Under the pieces are notes generated by a model that had not been told where the DNA came from, ran no database searches, and saw only the letters and a list, made by a program, of their open reading frames with translations. This document shows, piece by piece, positions 1 through 8,081 of a stretch of 8,545 nt of DNA. The DNA lies in the NCBI GenBank assembly GCA_964605095.1, contig CAZSBS010000216.1, positions 1-8,545 on the forward strand, written 5' to 3'. Source of the DNA: JAUWQU01 sp964605095. GTDB taxonomy: Bacteria; Planctomycetota; Phycisphaerae; SM23-33. The position numbers were made by a program, and so were the translations under genes. Each line of letters starts with the position of its first letter. Within the stretch, counting starts at the first letter, position 1.

Positions 1-90
1 GGCCTGCCGGCACGCACTGAAGTCTAATCGGCTGAATCACCCCTTATCTTATCCCTCATATCGACCAAGACATGAGCAGAATCCCCAGCC
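1..90. other. left-edge flank with no recognised gene
   Basis: These bases follow the fcl stop codon. On the minus strand short stretches are interrupted by TGA and TAG codons, and no start with a convincing frame can be followed to the edge. There is no stem followed by a T-run, so no terminator is seen; the transcript may continue into a further gene to the left. The A/G-rich stretch near positions 41 to 58 (GGGATAAGATAAGGGG on the minus strand) could serve as a ribosome-binding site for something beyond the edge, but that cannot be tested here. Confidence 0.4.
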
Positions 91-1035
91 TTAGACCTCT
101 CCGGTCTGCCGCCACCAGTCGATCGTCCGCCGGAGCCCTTCGTCAAAGGGCATCCGGGCCTGGAAGCCGAAAAGCTCCCTGGCGCGGGTGACGTCCAGGC
201 ATCGGCGGGGCTGGCCGTCCGGCTTGGAAGTGTCCCAGACAAGCTCGCCCTCGCAGCCGACGAGCAGGCGGATTTTCTCGGCCAGGTCCTTGATGGTAAT
301 CTCGAAACCCGCGCCGAGATTCACCGGCTCGGGGCCGTCGTAATCCCGCGCTGCCAGCATGATCCCCGCCGCACAGTCCTCGACGTAGAGGAACTCGCGG
401 CTGGCCTTGCCGGTGCCCCAGACGACGACCTGCTTGTCGCCCTGCCTGGCGGCCTGGCAGAACTTGCGGACGAGCGCCGGGATGACGTGGCTGCTTGCCG
501 GATTGAAGTTGTCGCCCGGCCCGTAGAGGTTCACCGGCAGCAGGTAAATCCCGTTGAGCCCGTACTGTTGGCGATACGCCTGGAGCATCACCAGCAGGGC
601 CTTCTTTGCTATGCCGTAGGGCGCGTTGGTCTCCTCCGGGTAGCCGTTCCAGAGGTCCTCTTCCTTGAACGGCACGGGCGTACACTTCGGGTAAGCGCAG
701 ATCGTGCCGACCTGGACGAACTTCTTCAGCCCCACGCGCCTGGCGTGCTCGATAAGGTGCAGGCCCATAGCCATGTTCGAGTAGAAGAACCGCCCCGGGT
801 TCTCGCGGTTTGCGCCGATCCCGCCGACCTCGGCCGCAAGGTGAATGACAACCTCCGGCTTCATGTCGGCGTACATCCGCTCGACGTCCGGCTCTCGCGT
901 TAGGTCGTATTGCTCGATCATCGGGACGAGCAGGTTCTCCGGCCGGACGCCCGCCTGGCGCAGTTTGGCCTGGAGGTTCTTGCCGAGAAACCCCGCCCCT
1001 CCGGTTACTACGACTCGCTGTGCTGATAAGTCCAT
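91..1035 (-). CDS. fcl: GDP-L-fucose synthase (GDP-4-keto-6-deoxymannose 3,5-epimerase/4-reductase)
   Basis: This 314-residue cytoplasmic enzyme of the extended short-chain dehydrogenase family makes GDP-L-fucose. It epimerises and then reduces (with NADPH) the GDP-4-keto-6-deoxymannose made by Gmd. The N-terminal Rossmann motif TGGAGFLG lies at residues 11-18. By alignment to E. coli GMER as I remember it, the reductase residues are T111 (Ser in E. coli), Y140 and K144 in PYGIAKK, and the epimerase acid/base pair is C113 (GTICAYPK) and H183 (SSHVIPAL). The NLYGPGDNFNP segment (169-179) is also typical. Length matches the family (about 310-320). The ATG at 1035 sits directly before the Rossmann strand; the upstream GGATGGAT with a 5-base gap is only a weak ribosome-binding site. 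It follows gmd, the usual pairing, but across an unusually long repeat-filled spacer. Known function, high certainty. Confidence 0.96.
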   Translation of the reverse strand: MDLSAQRVVVTGGAGFLGKNLQAKLRQAGVRPENLLVPMIEQYDLTREPDVERMYADMKPEVVIHLAAEVGGIGANRENPGRFFYSNMAMGLHLIEHARRVGLKKFVQVGTICAYPKCTPVPFKEEDLWNGYPEETNAPYGIAKKALLVMLQAYRQQYGLNGIYLLPVNLYGPGDNFNPASSHVIPALVRKFCQAARQGDKQVVVWGTGKASREFLYVEDCAAGIMLAARDYDGPEPVNLGAGFEITIKDLAEKIRLLVGCEGELVWDTSKPDGQPRRCLDVTRARELFGFQARMPFDEGLRRTIDWWRQTGEV

Positions 1036-1076
1036 GCGTTATCCATCCGTCTTTGCGTCCAATGCCGCCTTACATA

Positions 1077-1226
1077 AATCCGAAACTCGAAATACGAAAC
1101 AAGCACGAATCTCAAAACCATAATGACCTAAACGCTTGTGGGAGGAGTTCCTTTTCTCTGGTCCGGATCATTTATCCATTATCCATATCGAATTTCGGGT
1201 TTGTTTCGAGTTTCGTGCTTCGGATT
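1077..1226. repeat. imperfect inverted repeat of CGAAA-rich modules between gmd and fcl
   Basis: The plus-strand arm at 1077-1116 begins AATCCGAAACTCGAAATACG. The opposite arm, read on the minus strand from 1226 down to 1187, begins AATCCGAAGCACGAAACTCG. Aligned without gaps, 30 of 40 positions match, and one 12-base block (1081-1092 against 1204-1215) pairs perfectly in another register. A 70-base spacer separates the arms. The region is clearly richer in A+T than the flanking genes and encodes nothing. In RNA it could fold into a long interrupted stem inside the gmd-fcl transcript. The wording of the repeat resembles dispersed intergenic repeats I recall from environmental genomes; that is memory, not a search. 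No transposase or target-site duplication is visible. Confidence 0.7.
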
Positions 1227-1242
1227 TCGTGCTTTGCGGATT
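1213..1242 (-). repeat. two tandem near-copies of AATCCG(CA)AAGCACGA
   Basis: Read on the minus strand, AATCCGCAAAGCACGA (1242-1227) is followed at once by AATCCGAAGCACGA (1226-1213), which differs by a two-base deletion. The second copy forms the outer end of the inverted-repeat arm, so the module appears to have been duplicated. The pair begins three bases beyond the gmd stop codon. Confidence 0.55.
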
Positions 1243-1245
1243 GAC

Positions 1246-2274
<1,029 letters not shown>

Positions 2275-2283
2275 GTGTGCCTG

Positions 2284-2292
2284 TCCTTCCTT
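2284..2292 (-). promoter_or_regulatory. ribosome-binding site fixing the gmd start
   Basis: The minus strand reads AAGGAAGGA, nine bases before the ATG at 2274. It favours that start over the upstream in-frame ATG at 2340. Confidence 0.7.
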
Positions 2293-2407
2293 AGTCCAGC
2301 CCACATCTTTATCGGCCATTACCGGTGGAAACATACGCACTTCTTCGCCTGGTGTGTCCAGCCGCGATGGCGCCGAAGTAATCCTATGGCCCGGTGCCGG
2401 CGGATCG

Positions 2408-3499
2408 TCAGCTCAGCTTCTCCGCAAGCACCTTGACGATTCTCTGGGCGGCCTGGCCGTCCCATAGCGGCGGGATTTCCGGCCGGCGGCCCTGGCCGGA
2501 CATGGCCTCGTTGAAGGCCGCGATGATGTTCTTCGGATTTGTGCCGACGATCCGGTTGGATCCCAGTTCAGCCGTGATGGGCCGCTCGGTTGACTCCCGC
2601 AGCGTAAGGCACGGAACCTTGAGGATGGTGGTCTCTTCCTGTATGCCGCCCGAGTCGGTCAGCACAATCCGCGCCGAGGCCGTCAGCTTGAGGAAGTCCA
2701 TGTACCCAACCGGGTCGATCATCCGCAGGTTCGGCATGTTGGCCCGCTCGGCCAGGCCCAACCGTGGCAGGTTACTCCGCGTCCGCGGGTGAATGGGGAA
2801 CACCACCGGCATTCGCTGCTGGACAACCTCTAGCGCTTCCAGCAGTCCGCCGAGCGTCTCGGCGTTATCCACGTTTGACGGCCGATGCAGGGTCAGCACG
2901 GCATACTGGCCGGACTTCAGACCCATGTCCTCCAGGATGCGCGACGCCTCGGCCTTGACGCGGTTCTTCAGAAGCGTGTCGATCATCACGTTGCCGACCA
3001 GGAATACCTTCTCGGCCGGCACGCCTTCGCGCTGGAGGTTCTCCACACCGCTTCGCTCGGTGCAGAACAGCAGATCACTGATGGCGTCGGTCAGCAGGCG
3101 GTTGATCTCCTCGGGCATGGTCCGGTCGCCGCTTCGCAGCCCGGCCTCGACGTGAACGAGTTTGACGCCCAGTTTGACCGCGACCATCCCGCAGGCAATG
3201 GTGCTGTTGACGTCCCCGACGACCAGCACCGCGTCGGGCCGCTCGGCCAGCACGACCTGCTCGAAGGCCTTCATTATCTCAGCCGTCTGAACGGCGTGGC
3301 TGCCGCCGCCGATACCGAGGTTGACGTCCGGCTTGGGAATCTCAAGCTGCCGGAAAAACAGGTCGCTCATCTTCTCGTCGTAATGCTGGCCAGTATGGAC
3401 GAGCATGGGTTGGATCGACGGATGGGCCCTGTAGGCTTCCATGATCGGAGCGATTTTCATGAAATTAGGCCGGGCGCCGGCAACGTTGATGATCTTCAT
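2408..3499 (-). CDS. wecB: UDP-N-acetylglucosamine 2-epimerase, non-hydrolysing
   Basis: WecB interconverts UDP-GlcNAc and UDP-ManNAc in the cytoplasm. The protein has 363 residues, slightly short but normal for the family, with the two-Rossmann GT-B-like fold. Visible family motifs are GARPNFMKIAPI at 8-19 (K15), HTGQHYD at 35-41, GDVNST at 95-100 (D96), HVEAGLRSGDRTMPEEINR at 116-134 (E118, E131), LHRPSNVD at 204-211 (H205) and DSGGIQEE at 282-289, which binds the nucleotide. The ATG at 3499 is followed immediately by the first beta strand, and AAGGA lies 11 bases upstream. It sits between a glycosyltransferase gene and gmd. UDP-ManNAc is usually oxidised next by WecC, which is absent here. 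The GARPNF and LHRPSNVD wording argues against the related FnlC/WbjD epimerases, although a neighbouring WbuB-like transferase might have suggested them. Confidence 0.94.
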   Translation of the reverse strand: MKIINVAGARPNFMKIAPIMEAYRAHPSIQPMLVHTGQHYDEKMSDLFFRQLEIPKPDVNLGIGGGSHAVQTAEIMKAFEQVVLAERPDAVLVVGDVNSTIACGMVAVKLGVKLVHVEAGLRSGDRTMPEEINRLLTDAISDLLFCTERSGVENLQREGVPAEKVFLVGNVMIDTLLKNRVKAEASRILEDMGLKSGQYAVLTLHRPSNVDNAETLGGLLEALEVVQQRMPVVFPIHPRTRSNLPRLGLAERANMPNLRMIDPVGYMDFLKLTASARIVLTDSGGIQEETTILKVPCLTLRESTERPITAELGSNRIVGTNPKNIIAAFNEAMSGQGRRPEIPPLWDGQAAQRIVKVLAEKLS

Positions 3500-3568
3500 G
3501 GATAGCGCTTTCCTTGATTCAGAGTCGGCGAACTCATTGTAAAACCCCGCCCGATGGGCTGCCCCAGG

Positions 3569-4840
3569 TTACTTCACGAGTTGGCTGAGCCATCTCAGAA
3601 CAATTTGAGGCCAGTCCAACTGGTCCTGAAGGAACGTCAGGGCCTGCTGTCCCAGTTTCTCGGCCAGAGGCTGATCGTCGGCAAGGCGGAGCATGGCGTC
3701 GGCCAGTTCTCGGGCGTTGTTGGGAGCCACGACGACGCCACAGCCGTTGTTGCGGATCAGGTCGGCTGACTCGCCCTTGCCAGAGAAGATCACGCACTTG
3801 GCGCAGGCCATGGGCGGAAAAGTCTTGGCCAGGCGCATTCGATTGGCGACGGGGGCGTCGCGCAGGACTACCAGCGCCGCGCGGGCAATAGACATGAGCT
3901 TAGCGGTTTCCGAAACGGGGGATTGCCTGAACAGCACGTTACTCAGGGCCTTTGCGGCCGCAAGGTCAATCACGTGCTGCCGGGCCGGGCCCTGCCCAAC
4001 CATGACGATGCGGATGTCGTCCCGGTCTTTCAGCAGTTCGGCCGCCTCAATGATCGTGTCGAGCCGGTGGTAATGGGCGTGGGTGCCTGCATAGACGAAG
4101 GTGATCTTACCCTCGACCTCCATGCGGCGGGTCATTTCCGGATCGGGCGCCATGGGCTTCAGCAGGCGGGTGTCGGCCCCGTTGGGCAACAACGTGAGCT
4201 TGCATCGAGGGATCTGCCGCTCCTTGTGGAAGAACTCTATGAAGCGGTCGGTCACCGTGCTGACTTTCCATGCGTTTCGCATGAGCATGTTCTCGAAGCT
4301 CGTGGCGGCCTGGAGGACCAGTTCGTTCTTCACCCAACCCATTTCACGGGCAATCTCGATCTGCATGTCCGGGATGTTGTAGATGTAGCGAACGCCCCAT
4401 ACGGCCTTGGCGAGCATGCCCAGAATCCCGACCGGAAGGGGCAGGGACTCAACGACGAGCACGTCAGGCCGGCGCAGCTTGAAGAGATTCGGCATCGCGC
4501 TGAAGGTGAAGCTGAAGAAGTTGATCATTCGGCGGATGCGGCTGTATCCGCCGTAGGCATATACCCAGGAGCGGTGAACTCGAATGCCGTCGATGACCTC
4601 CGAGTCGGTCCACTTGCCCCGGTAGGCGTCGGGCACCTTGCCGGTTGGGTAGTTGGGCATGGCGGTGAACACCTCCACCTCCAGGCCAAACTCGCGGAGG
4701 ATACGCGTGACCGTGTGGAGGCGGACCTGAGTGGCCCCCTGCTCAGGAGGGTAGTACTGGGTGACGAAGAGCCACCGCTTCGGCAGCTTTGCCAGCAGTT
4801 GCGGACTTGGGGACTGTTGTTTCGTCTGGCCTGTGGACAT
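3569..4840 (-). CDS. GT4 glycosyltransferase, WbuB/WcaI-like
   Basis: This 423-residue GT-B enzyme probably adds a sugar to a growing lipid-linked repeat unit at the inner face of the membrane. The N-terminal acceptor domain starts at RWLFVTQYYPPEQGATQVR (22-40), the opening typical of WbuB/WcaI/CapM-like GT4 proteins, followed by MPNYPTGKV (61-69). The C-terminal donor domain has LPNGADT (218-224), FVYAGTHAHYHRLD (248-261), VMVGQGP (279-285) and FSGKGESADLI (352-362). The region that normally carries the EX7E motif reads RMRLAKTFPPMACAK (334-348) and lacks both glutamates. No signal peptide; it could bind the membrane peripherally. A longer frame from a GTG at 4873 would overlap algD by 16 bases and has no ribosome-binding site, so the ATG at 4840 is chosen. 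The 17-base gap after algD implies cotranscription. Donor and acceptor sugars cannot be read from sequence. Confidence 0.9.
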   Translation of the reverse strand: MSTGQTKQQSPSPQLLAKLPKRWLFVTQYYPPEQGATQVRLHTVTRILREFGLEVEVFTAMPNYPTGKVPDAYRGKWTDSEVIDGIRVHRSWVYAYGGYSRIRRMINFFSFTFSAMPNLFKLRRPDVLVVESLPLPVGILGMLAKAVWGVRYIYNIPDMQIEIAREMGWVKNELVLQAATSFENMLMRNAWKVSTVTDRFIEFFHKERQIPRCKLTLLPNGADTRLLKPMAPDPEMTRRMEVEGKITFVYAGTHAHYHRLDTIIEAAELLKDRDDIRIVMVGQGPARQHVIDLAAAKALSNVLFRQSPVSETAKLMSIARAALVVLRDAPVANRMRLAKTFPPMACAKCVIFSGKGESADLIRNNGCGVVVAPNNARELADAMLRLADDQPLAEKLGQQALTFLQDQLDWPQIVLRWLSQLVK

Positions 4841-4851
4841 AATCCTGGAAG

Positions 4852-4859
4852 CCTCTCTC
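4852..4859 (-). promoter_or_regulatory. ribosome-binding site overlapping the algD stop
   Basis: The minus strand reads GAGAGAGG, 11 bases before the ATG at 4840, and includes part of the algD TGA. It supports the shorter glycosyltransferase start and suggests that ribosomes finishing algD help to start the next gene. Confidence 0.5.
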
Positions 4860-6174
4860 AGCCGCAGAGGCACTGATACTGCTGCGGCGGCATATCGCCC
4901 GGCGCGAACAGGCGGACGAGGTCGATCACGGTCTGGCCCTGGCGCAGCTTGTCCGGCAAGTCCCGGTAGGCCTTGGAGCCCTTGGTCAGCAGTAACACCT
5001 CGGCATGGTCCAGCACCTCCTCCAGCGTATCCTTCATCAGGGTGGCCACGTGGGGCAGGCGGTTCTCGATTTCCGAGAGGTTGGCCCCGAAGATCTGCGA
5101 GAGACGGACGTCCTTGTCATGGATTGCGATGTCGCAGCCTTTGCCGAGCAGCCGCTCGACGACCTCGACGGCCGGGCTTTCCCGCAGGTCGTCGGTGTCG
5201 TCCTTGAAACTCAGCCCCAGCACGCCGATGCGTTTCTTGCCGGTCGCCAGGACCTGCTTGACCGCCCGGTCGATCTGGTAAGCGTTGGACGCCATCAGGG
5301 ACTCGATCATCGGCACGCTCAGGAACTGCTCGCGTCCCAGGGCGATCATGGCGCGGACGTCCTTGGGCAGGCACGATCCGCCAAACGCGAACCCGGGCAT
5401 GAGGTATCTCGCGGAAATGTTCAGTTGCTTGTCCTGGCAGAAGATCTCCATAACCCGGTGGCTGTCCAGACCGAGCAGGCTGCACAGCATGCCTATCTCA
5501 TTGCCGAACGTCACCTTGACGGCATGGTAGCCGTTGCACGCATACTTGACCATCATCGCCTCGTCGAGGCCGCAACGGAACACGGGAGCCTCCAGCCCCT
5601 GGTAGAGGCGTTCCATGACCTCGCCGTCGGCATCGCTCGATTGGCCAAGCACGATCATCGGCGGGTGGAAGAAGTCCCGCACCGCGCTGGCCTCGCGAAG
5701 GAACTCCGGATTGGTGCAGACGCCGAAGTCCTTGCCGCACGACAGGCCTGAGGCCTGCTCCAGGGCGGGAACAAGTTCCCGACTTACTGCCCCGGGCATG
5801 GTCGTCGAGCGGATGGCCACGATGTGCCGTCCAGGATGATTCGCAAGCCCCTGGCCGATCTGACGGCAGACGTCAAGCAGGTGCGCAAGGTTGATAGCGC
5901 CGGTGCGCTCGCTGGGCGTTCCCACGCACACCAACGAAACGTCGGACTCCGCAACTGCGCGGGCGGCGTCTGTCGTGGCCGACAACTTGCCAGCCTCCAC
6001 AGCCTTGGACACCAGCAACTCCAATTCGGGCTCGATGAGAACGCACTTACCCGCCCGGATCGCATCCACCTTGTGCGCCTGGACGTCAACGCCCACGACG
6101 TTATGGCCTAACTTAGCCATGCACGCCGCGGAAACGGTGCCCACATAGCCCATGCCGAAAACAGATAACTTCAC
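4858..6174 (-). CDS. algD: GDP-mannose 6-dehydrogenase
   Basis: The enzyme oxidises C6 of GDP-mannose in two NAD-dependent steps to give GDP-mannuronate, the precursor of alginate-like polymers. The 438 residues align from end to end with Pseudomonas AlgD as I recall it. Features are the Rossmann motif GMGYVG (7-12), VCVGTPS (82-88), TNPEFLRE (154-161, E161), KYACN (210-214, with K210, C213, N214), catalytic C268 in GFAFGGSCLPKD (261-272, K271 and D272) and LSFKDDTDDLRESP (321-334). The catalytic cysteine has the same number as in P. aeruginosa. This favours GDP-mannose over UDP-glucose or UDP-ManNAc, but substrate has not been shown. The start is GTG at 6174 with GGAG eight bases upstream. 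No alginate polymerase genes are visible. The stop lies within the ribosome-binding site of the following glycosyltransferase gene. Confidence 0.93.
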   Translation of the reverse strand: MKLSVFGMGYVGTVSAACMAKLGHNVVGVDVQAHKVDAIRAGKCVLIEPELELLVSKAVEAGKLSATTDAARAVAESDVSLVCVGTPSERTGAINLAHLLDVCRQIGQGLANHPGRHIVAIRSTTMPGAVSRELVPALEQASGLSCGKDFGVCTNPEFLREASAVRDFFHPPMIVLGQSSDADGEVMERLYQGLEAPVFRCGLDEAMMVKYACNGYHAVKVTFGNEIGMLCSLLGLDSHRVMEIFCQDKQLNISARYLMPGFAFGGSCLPKDVRAMIALGREQFLSVPMIESLMASNAYQIDRAVKQVLATGKKRIGVLGLSFKDDTDDLRESPAVEVVERLLGKGCDIAIHDKDVRLSQIFGANLSEIENRLPHVATLMKDTLEEVLDHAEVLLLTKGSKAYRDLPDKLRQGQTVIDLVRLFAPGDMPPQQYQCLCG

Positions 6175-6450
6175 GATGCGTTCTCCACAGAGACAGCTTT
6201 GAGACAGTTCATTTCATTGTTCAGAAATCGACACTTGCATGAGCACAGTTTAGCTCCTTTGCCTACGCAAGACAAACATCGTCCATAACGGCGCCGGAAC
6301 TTAACAGGAACCTCAAGCCTTGCAATGACTTACAGGCCCGCCATTTCTCCTCTTTGCGGAATGGCTGCCCTGACCATCTCGTCTGACACAGCTAGTTCCG
6401 GTCGAGGTTCGCATTGGGAGATGACAGACAGGGTCATCCGACAACCGCTT
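6175..6450. other. 276-base intergenic region before algD
   Basis: No gene is supported on either strand. The half next to algD is richer in A+T than the coding DNA and contains the promoter candidate listed separately. At 6420-6438, just after the upstream gene's stop, GATGAC and GTCATC form a 6-base stem with a 7-base loop. No T-run follows, so it is a weak candidate for a transcript end. On the minus strand AAAGGAG at 6255-6261 precedes a GTG by seven bases, but the frame ends after ten codons. Confidence 0.5.
6247..6275 (-). promoter_or_regulatory. possible sigma70-type promoter for algD and downstream genes
   Basis: On the minus strand TTGTCT (6275-6270) and TAAACT (6252-6247) are separated by 17 bases, giving four of six consensus matches in each box. 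Transcription would start near 6240, about 65 bases before the algD GTG. The gap between genes makes a promoter plausible here, but the match is modest and host sigma-factor preferences are unknown. Confidence 0.27.
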
Positions 6451-7869
6451 TCAGTCTTCCGGACCACAGAGGTGATTGCGCGAATGGCCCGGAATCCGGT
6501 TTATGACGCTTAGGACTTTGCCGTTTGGCAACCGCTCCAGGTCCTGAACGCGCTCCATCCGGACCATGATCCCGCCGCCGATCCGCTCCTGGAAACATCG
6601 AGCGGCGTATTGCTCATCCTTGTCCGAATAGTCGCCAAACGGCACGACGCGGACGATGATCTCATCCTGGCGCTCCTGCACGACCTGAACCCGGCGAACA
6701 TTTCGCAGCATGTCGACGATCAGAGAGATGTGCGGGTACTTCCGCCCATCCGGAGTGAGGATGTACTCCCCGATGCGTCCCCGAATGGCCTTTATGACGG
6801 GGCCGGGACGCCCGCAAGGGCAAACGGCGGTCTCATCGATAACAACGCGGTCACCGATGCGGTAGCGAACCAGCGGCGCCGCGTGCAAAATGAAGCTGGT
6901 GCAGATTATCTCGGCCAAGAGGTATTCTCCCTCCCTTGCAACGGGCTCGAACTCCACGACCCCGTAATCCATCTGGACATGGTGATTGCCCTCTGGGCAT
7001 TCCTGGATCAGGGCACAGCGTTCGCCTTGGCCATACTCATTCCAAACGCGCGTCTTCCACGCGGTCTCGAAGAGTCTCCGGCATGAGGTGGTCAGTTGCT
7101 CGGACGTGCAGAACACGGCCTTGGGGGCGGGCGATGGAACCAAGCCCCTCTCTGCCATGTACTCCGCAACGACGGACATGAAGCTCACATACCCCTGATA
7201 GTAGACGAAAGGCTCCTCCATGAGGCTCTCGGCGTAAAACCGCAGTTTTTCGGGCGAAAGGTGCCTCATCGAGTAGAGCCGCTGATTGCAGGGGCGGTTC
7301 TCCCTCCAGAACGGCGGCTTGTCTTGCGACGCCGGGACGATTTCCTTGCCTTGAAATGCCGCGTACCGGTCGCCCCGGGAGACCCCTTGTCGCATCCGGT
7401 CCCAGACAATTGCGTAGTGCCGCTGGCATTCCCCTTTGGTCATGTATCTCACCAAAGGCATGCCGGTGCTTCCGCCGGTCATGCCCTTGATCAGCGACCG
7501 GCGGTCATATTGGGTGGAGAGCATCCGCTCCGATTCGCGGAACAAGTCTTCTTTCTGAGTGTACGGGAACTTTGCCAAATCTGGCAGATCGTGGAAGTCG
7601 TCGGGGGACAGGCCAGCCTGTTTCCACCTCTCGGAGTAGTAGGGCACGGAATCGAAACATTCGCGAATAAGCAGCCCGACCTGCTCGCGCTGATATTCCA
7701 TCAATTGTGCGGCAGACCACTTAGACGACTCCGCGTAGAAAGCAGCCCACTTGTCGAACTCCCCGCCGTAGCGGATCTTGATATACCTCCGGCCTGCCCA
7801 ACCGCACATGGCATTCTGCACGCAGACCGGTGCGTGATTGTACACGGCCATGGTGAACTTGTTGATCAT
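6451..7869 (-). CDS. PaaK/CapK-like adenylate-forming protein
   Basis: The 472-residue protein belongs to the phenylacetate-CoA ligase (PaaK) / CapK branch of ANL adenylate-forming enzymes, which activate a carboxylate with ATP and often pass it to CoA. Visible core motifs are the phosphate-binding TGGSTGMPL (131-139), EYGQGE (278-283), YRIGD with D340 (336-340), the short cysteine motif CPCGR (350-354), GRIGEY (364-369) and the C-terminal hinge and lysine region LPNGKVLSVI (447-456, K451). The N-terminal part YIKIRYGGEFDKW (29-41) resembles capsule-cluster members rather than catabolic PaaK. All main motifs are present, so it is probably active. The ATG at 7869 has GAGG six bases upstream. 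It lies inside a polysaccharide cluster, so it may activate an acid that decorates the glycan, but no acyltransferase is nearby. The true substrate is unknown; the gene is not part of a phenylacetate pathway here. Confidence 0.88.
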   Translation of the reverse strand: MINKFTMAVYNHAPVCVQNAMCGWAGRRYIKIRYGGEFDKWAAFYAESSKWSAAQLMEYQREQVGLLIRECFDSVPYYSERWKQAGLSPDDFHDLPDLAKFPYTQKEDLFRESERMLSTQYDRRSLIKGMTGGSTGMPLVRYMTKGECQRHYAIVWDRMRQGVSRGDRYAAFQGKEIVPASQDKPPFWRENRPCNQRLYSMRHLSPEKLRFYAESLMEEPFVYYQGYVSFMSVVAEYMAERGLVPSPAPKAVFCTSEQLTTSCRRLFETAWKTRVWNEYGQGERCALIQECPEGNHHVQMDYGVVEFEPVAREGEYLLAEIICTSFILHAAPLVRYRIGDRVVIDETAVCPCGRPGPVIKAIRGRIGEYILTPDGRKYPHISLIVDMLRNVRRVQVVQERQDEIIVRVVPFGDYSDKDEQYAARCFQERIGGGIMVRMERVQDLERLPNGKVLSVINRIPGHSRNHLCGPED

Positions 7870-8081
7870 GGCAAACCTCGGTTCCGCAGCACCTCGATCC
7901 GACTCGGTGCCCGCAGAAGGACGCCGGATCCGGCAGGCGGACGGGGCCGGCGACCTCTCGCATCTTGGTTATAAAGCATTACCCCATGCCGAAGTTCCAC
8001 CAAAAACGCCGAGCCGGTCAATCGCCTCGACTTTCAGCCAGGGGTGTCCTGTTCAATAATAGGGCCGGGCTCTGAAGCGCG
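7870..8081. other. 212-base intergenic region before the capK-like gene
   Basis: No convincing gene is seen. On the minus strand TATAAC (7973-7968) resembles a -10 box but has no good -35 box 16 to 18 bases before it. A perfect 12-base palindrome GCCGGATCCGGC lies at 7923-7934. No stem with a T-run follows the upstream glycosyltransferase stop. A 37-codon frame (7979 to 7866) ends on the next start codon; its Arg/Pro-rich product does not look like a real protein. Confidence 0.4.

Noticed and set aside
2275..2340. In-frame ATG at 2340 extending Gmd by 22 residues
   Set aside because: The added residues do not resemble the Gmd N-terminus. The ATG at 2274 has a strong ribosome-binding site at the right distance and begins at the first Rossmann strand.
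3541..3568. Terminator-like GCCC-ATC-GGGC stem followed by GGGGTTTT after the glycosyltransferase stop
   Set aside because: The stem is only four pairs with a three-base loop, and the T-run is four bases interrupted from the stem by GGGG. A three-pair alternative competes with it. Too weak to call, especially inside an apparent operon.
4841..4873. GTG start at 4873 giving the glycosyltransferase 11 extra residues
   Set aside because: It overlaps algD by 16 bases and has no ribosome-binding site, whereas the ATG at 4840 has GAGAGAGG 11 bases upstream.
6294..6410. Two pairs of 7-base inverted matches (CCGGAAC with GTTCCGG, GAACCTC with GAGGTTC) before algD
   Set aside because: They are staggered rather than nested, so they cannot form one extended stem, and about two such matches are expected by chance in a gap of this size.
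7923..7934. Perfect 12-base palindrome GCCGGATCCGGC in the gap before the capK-like gene
   Set aside because: About two such palindromes are expected by chance in a window of this size. It has no partner site and no defined distance to a promoter.
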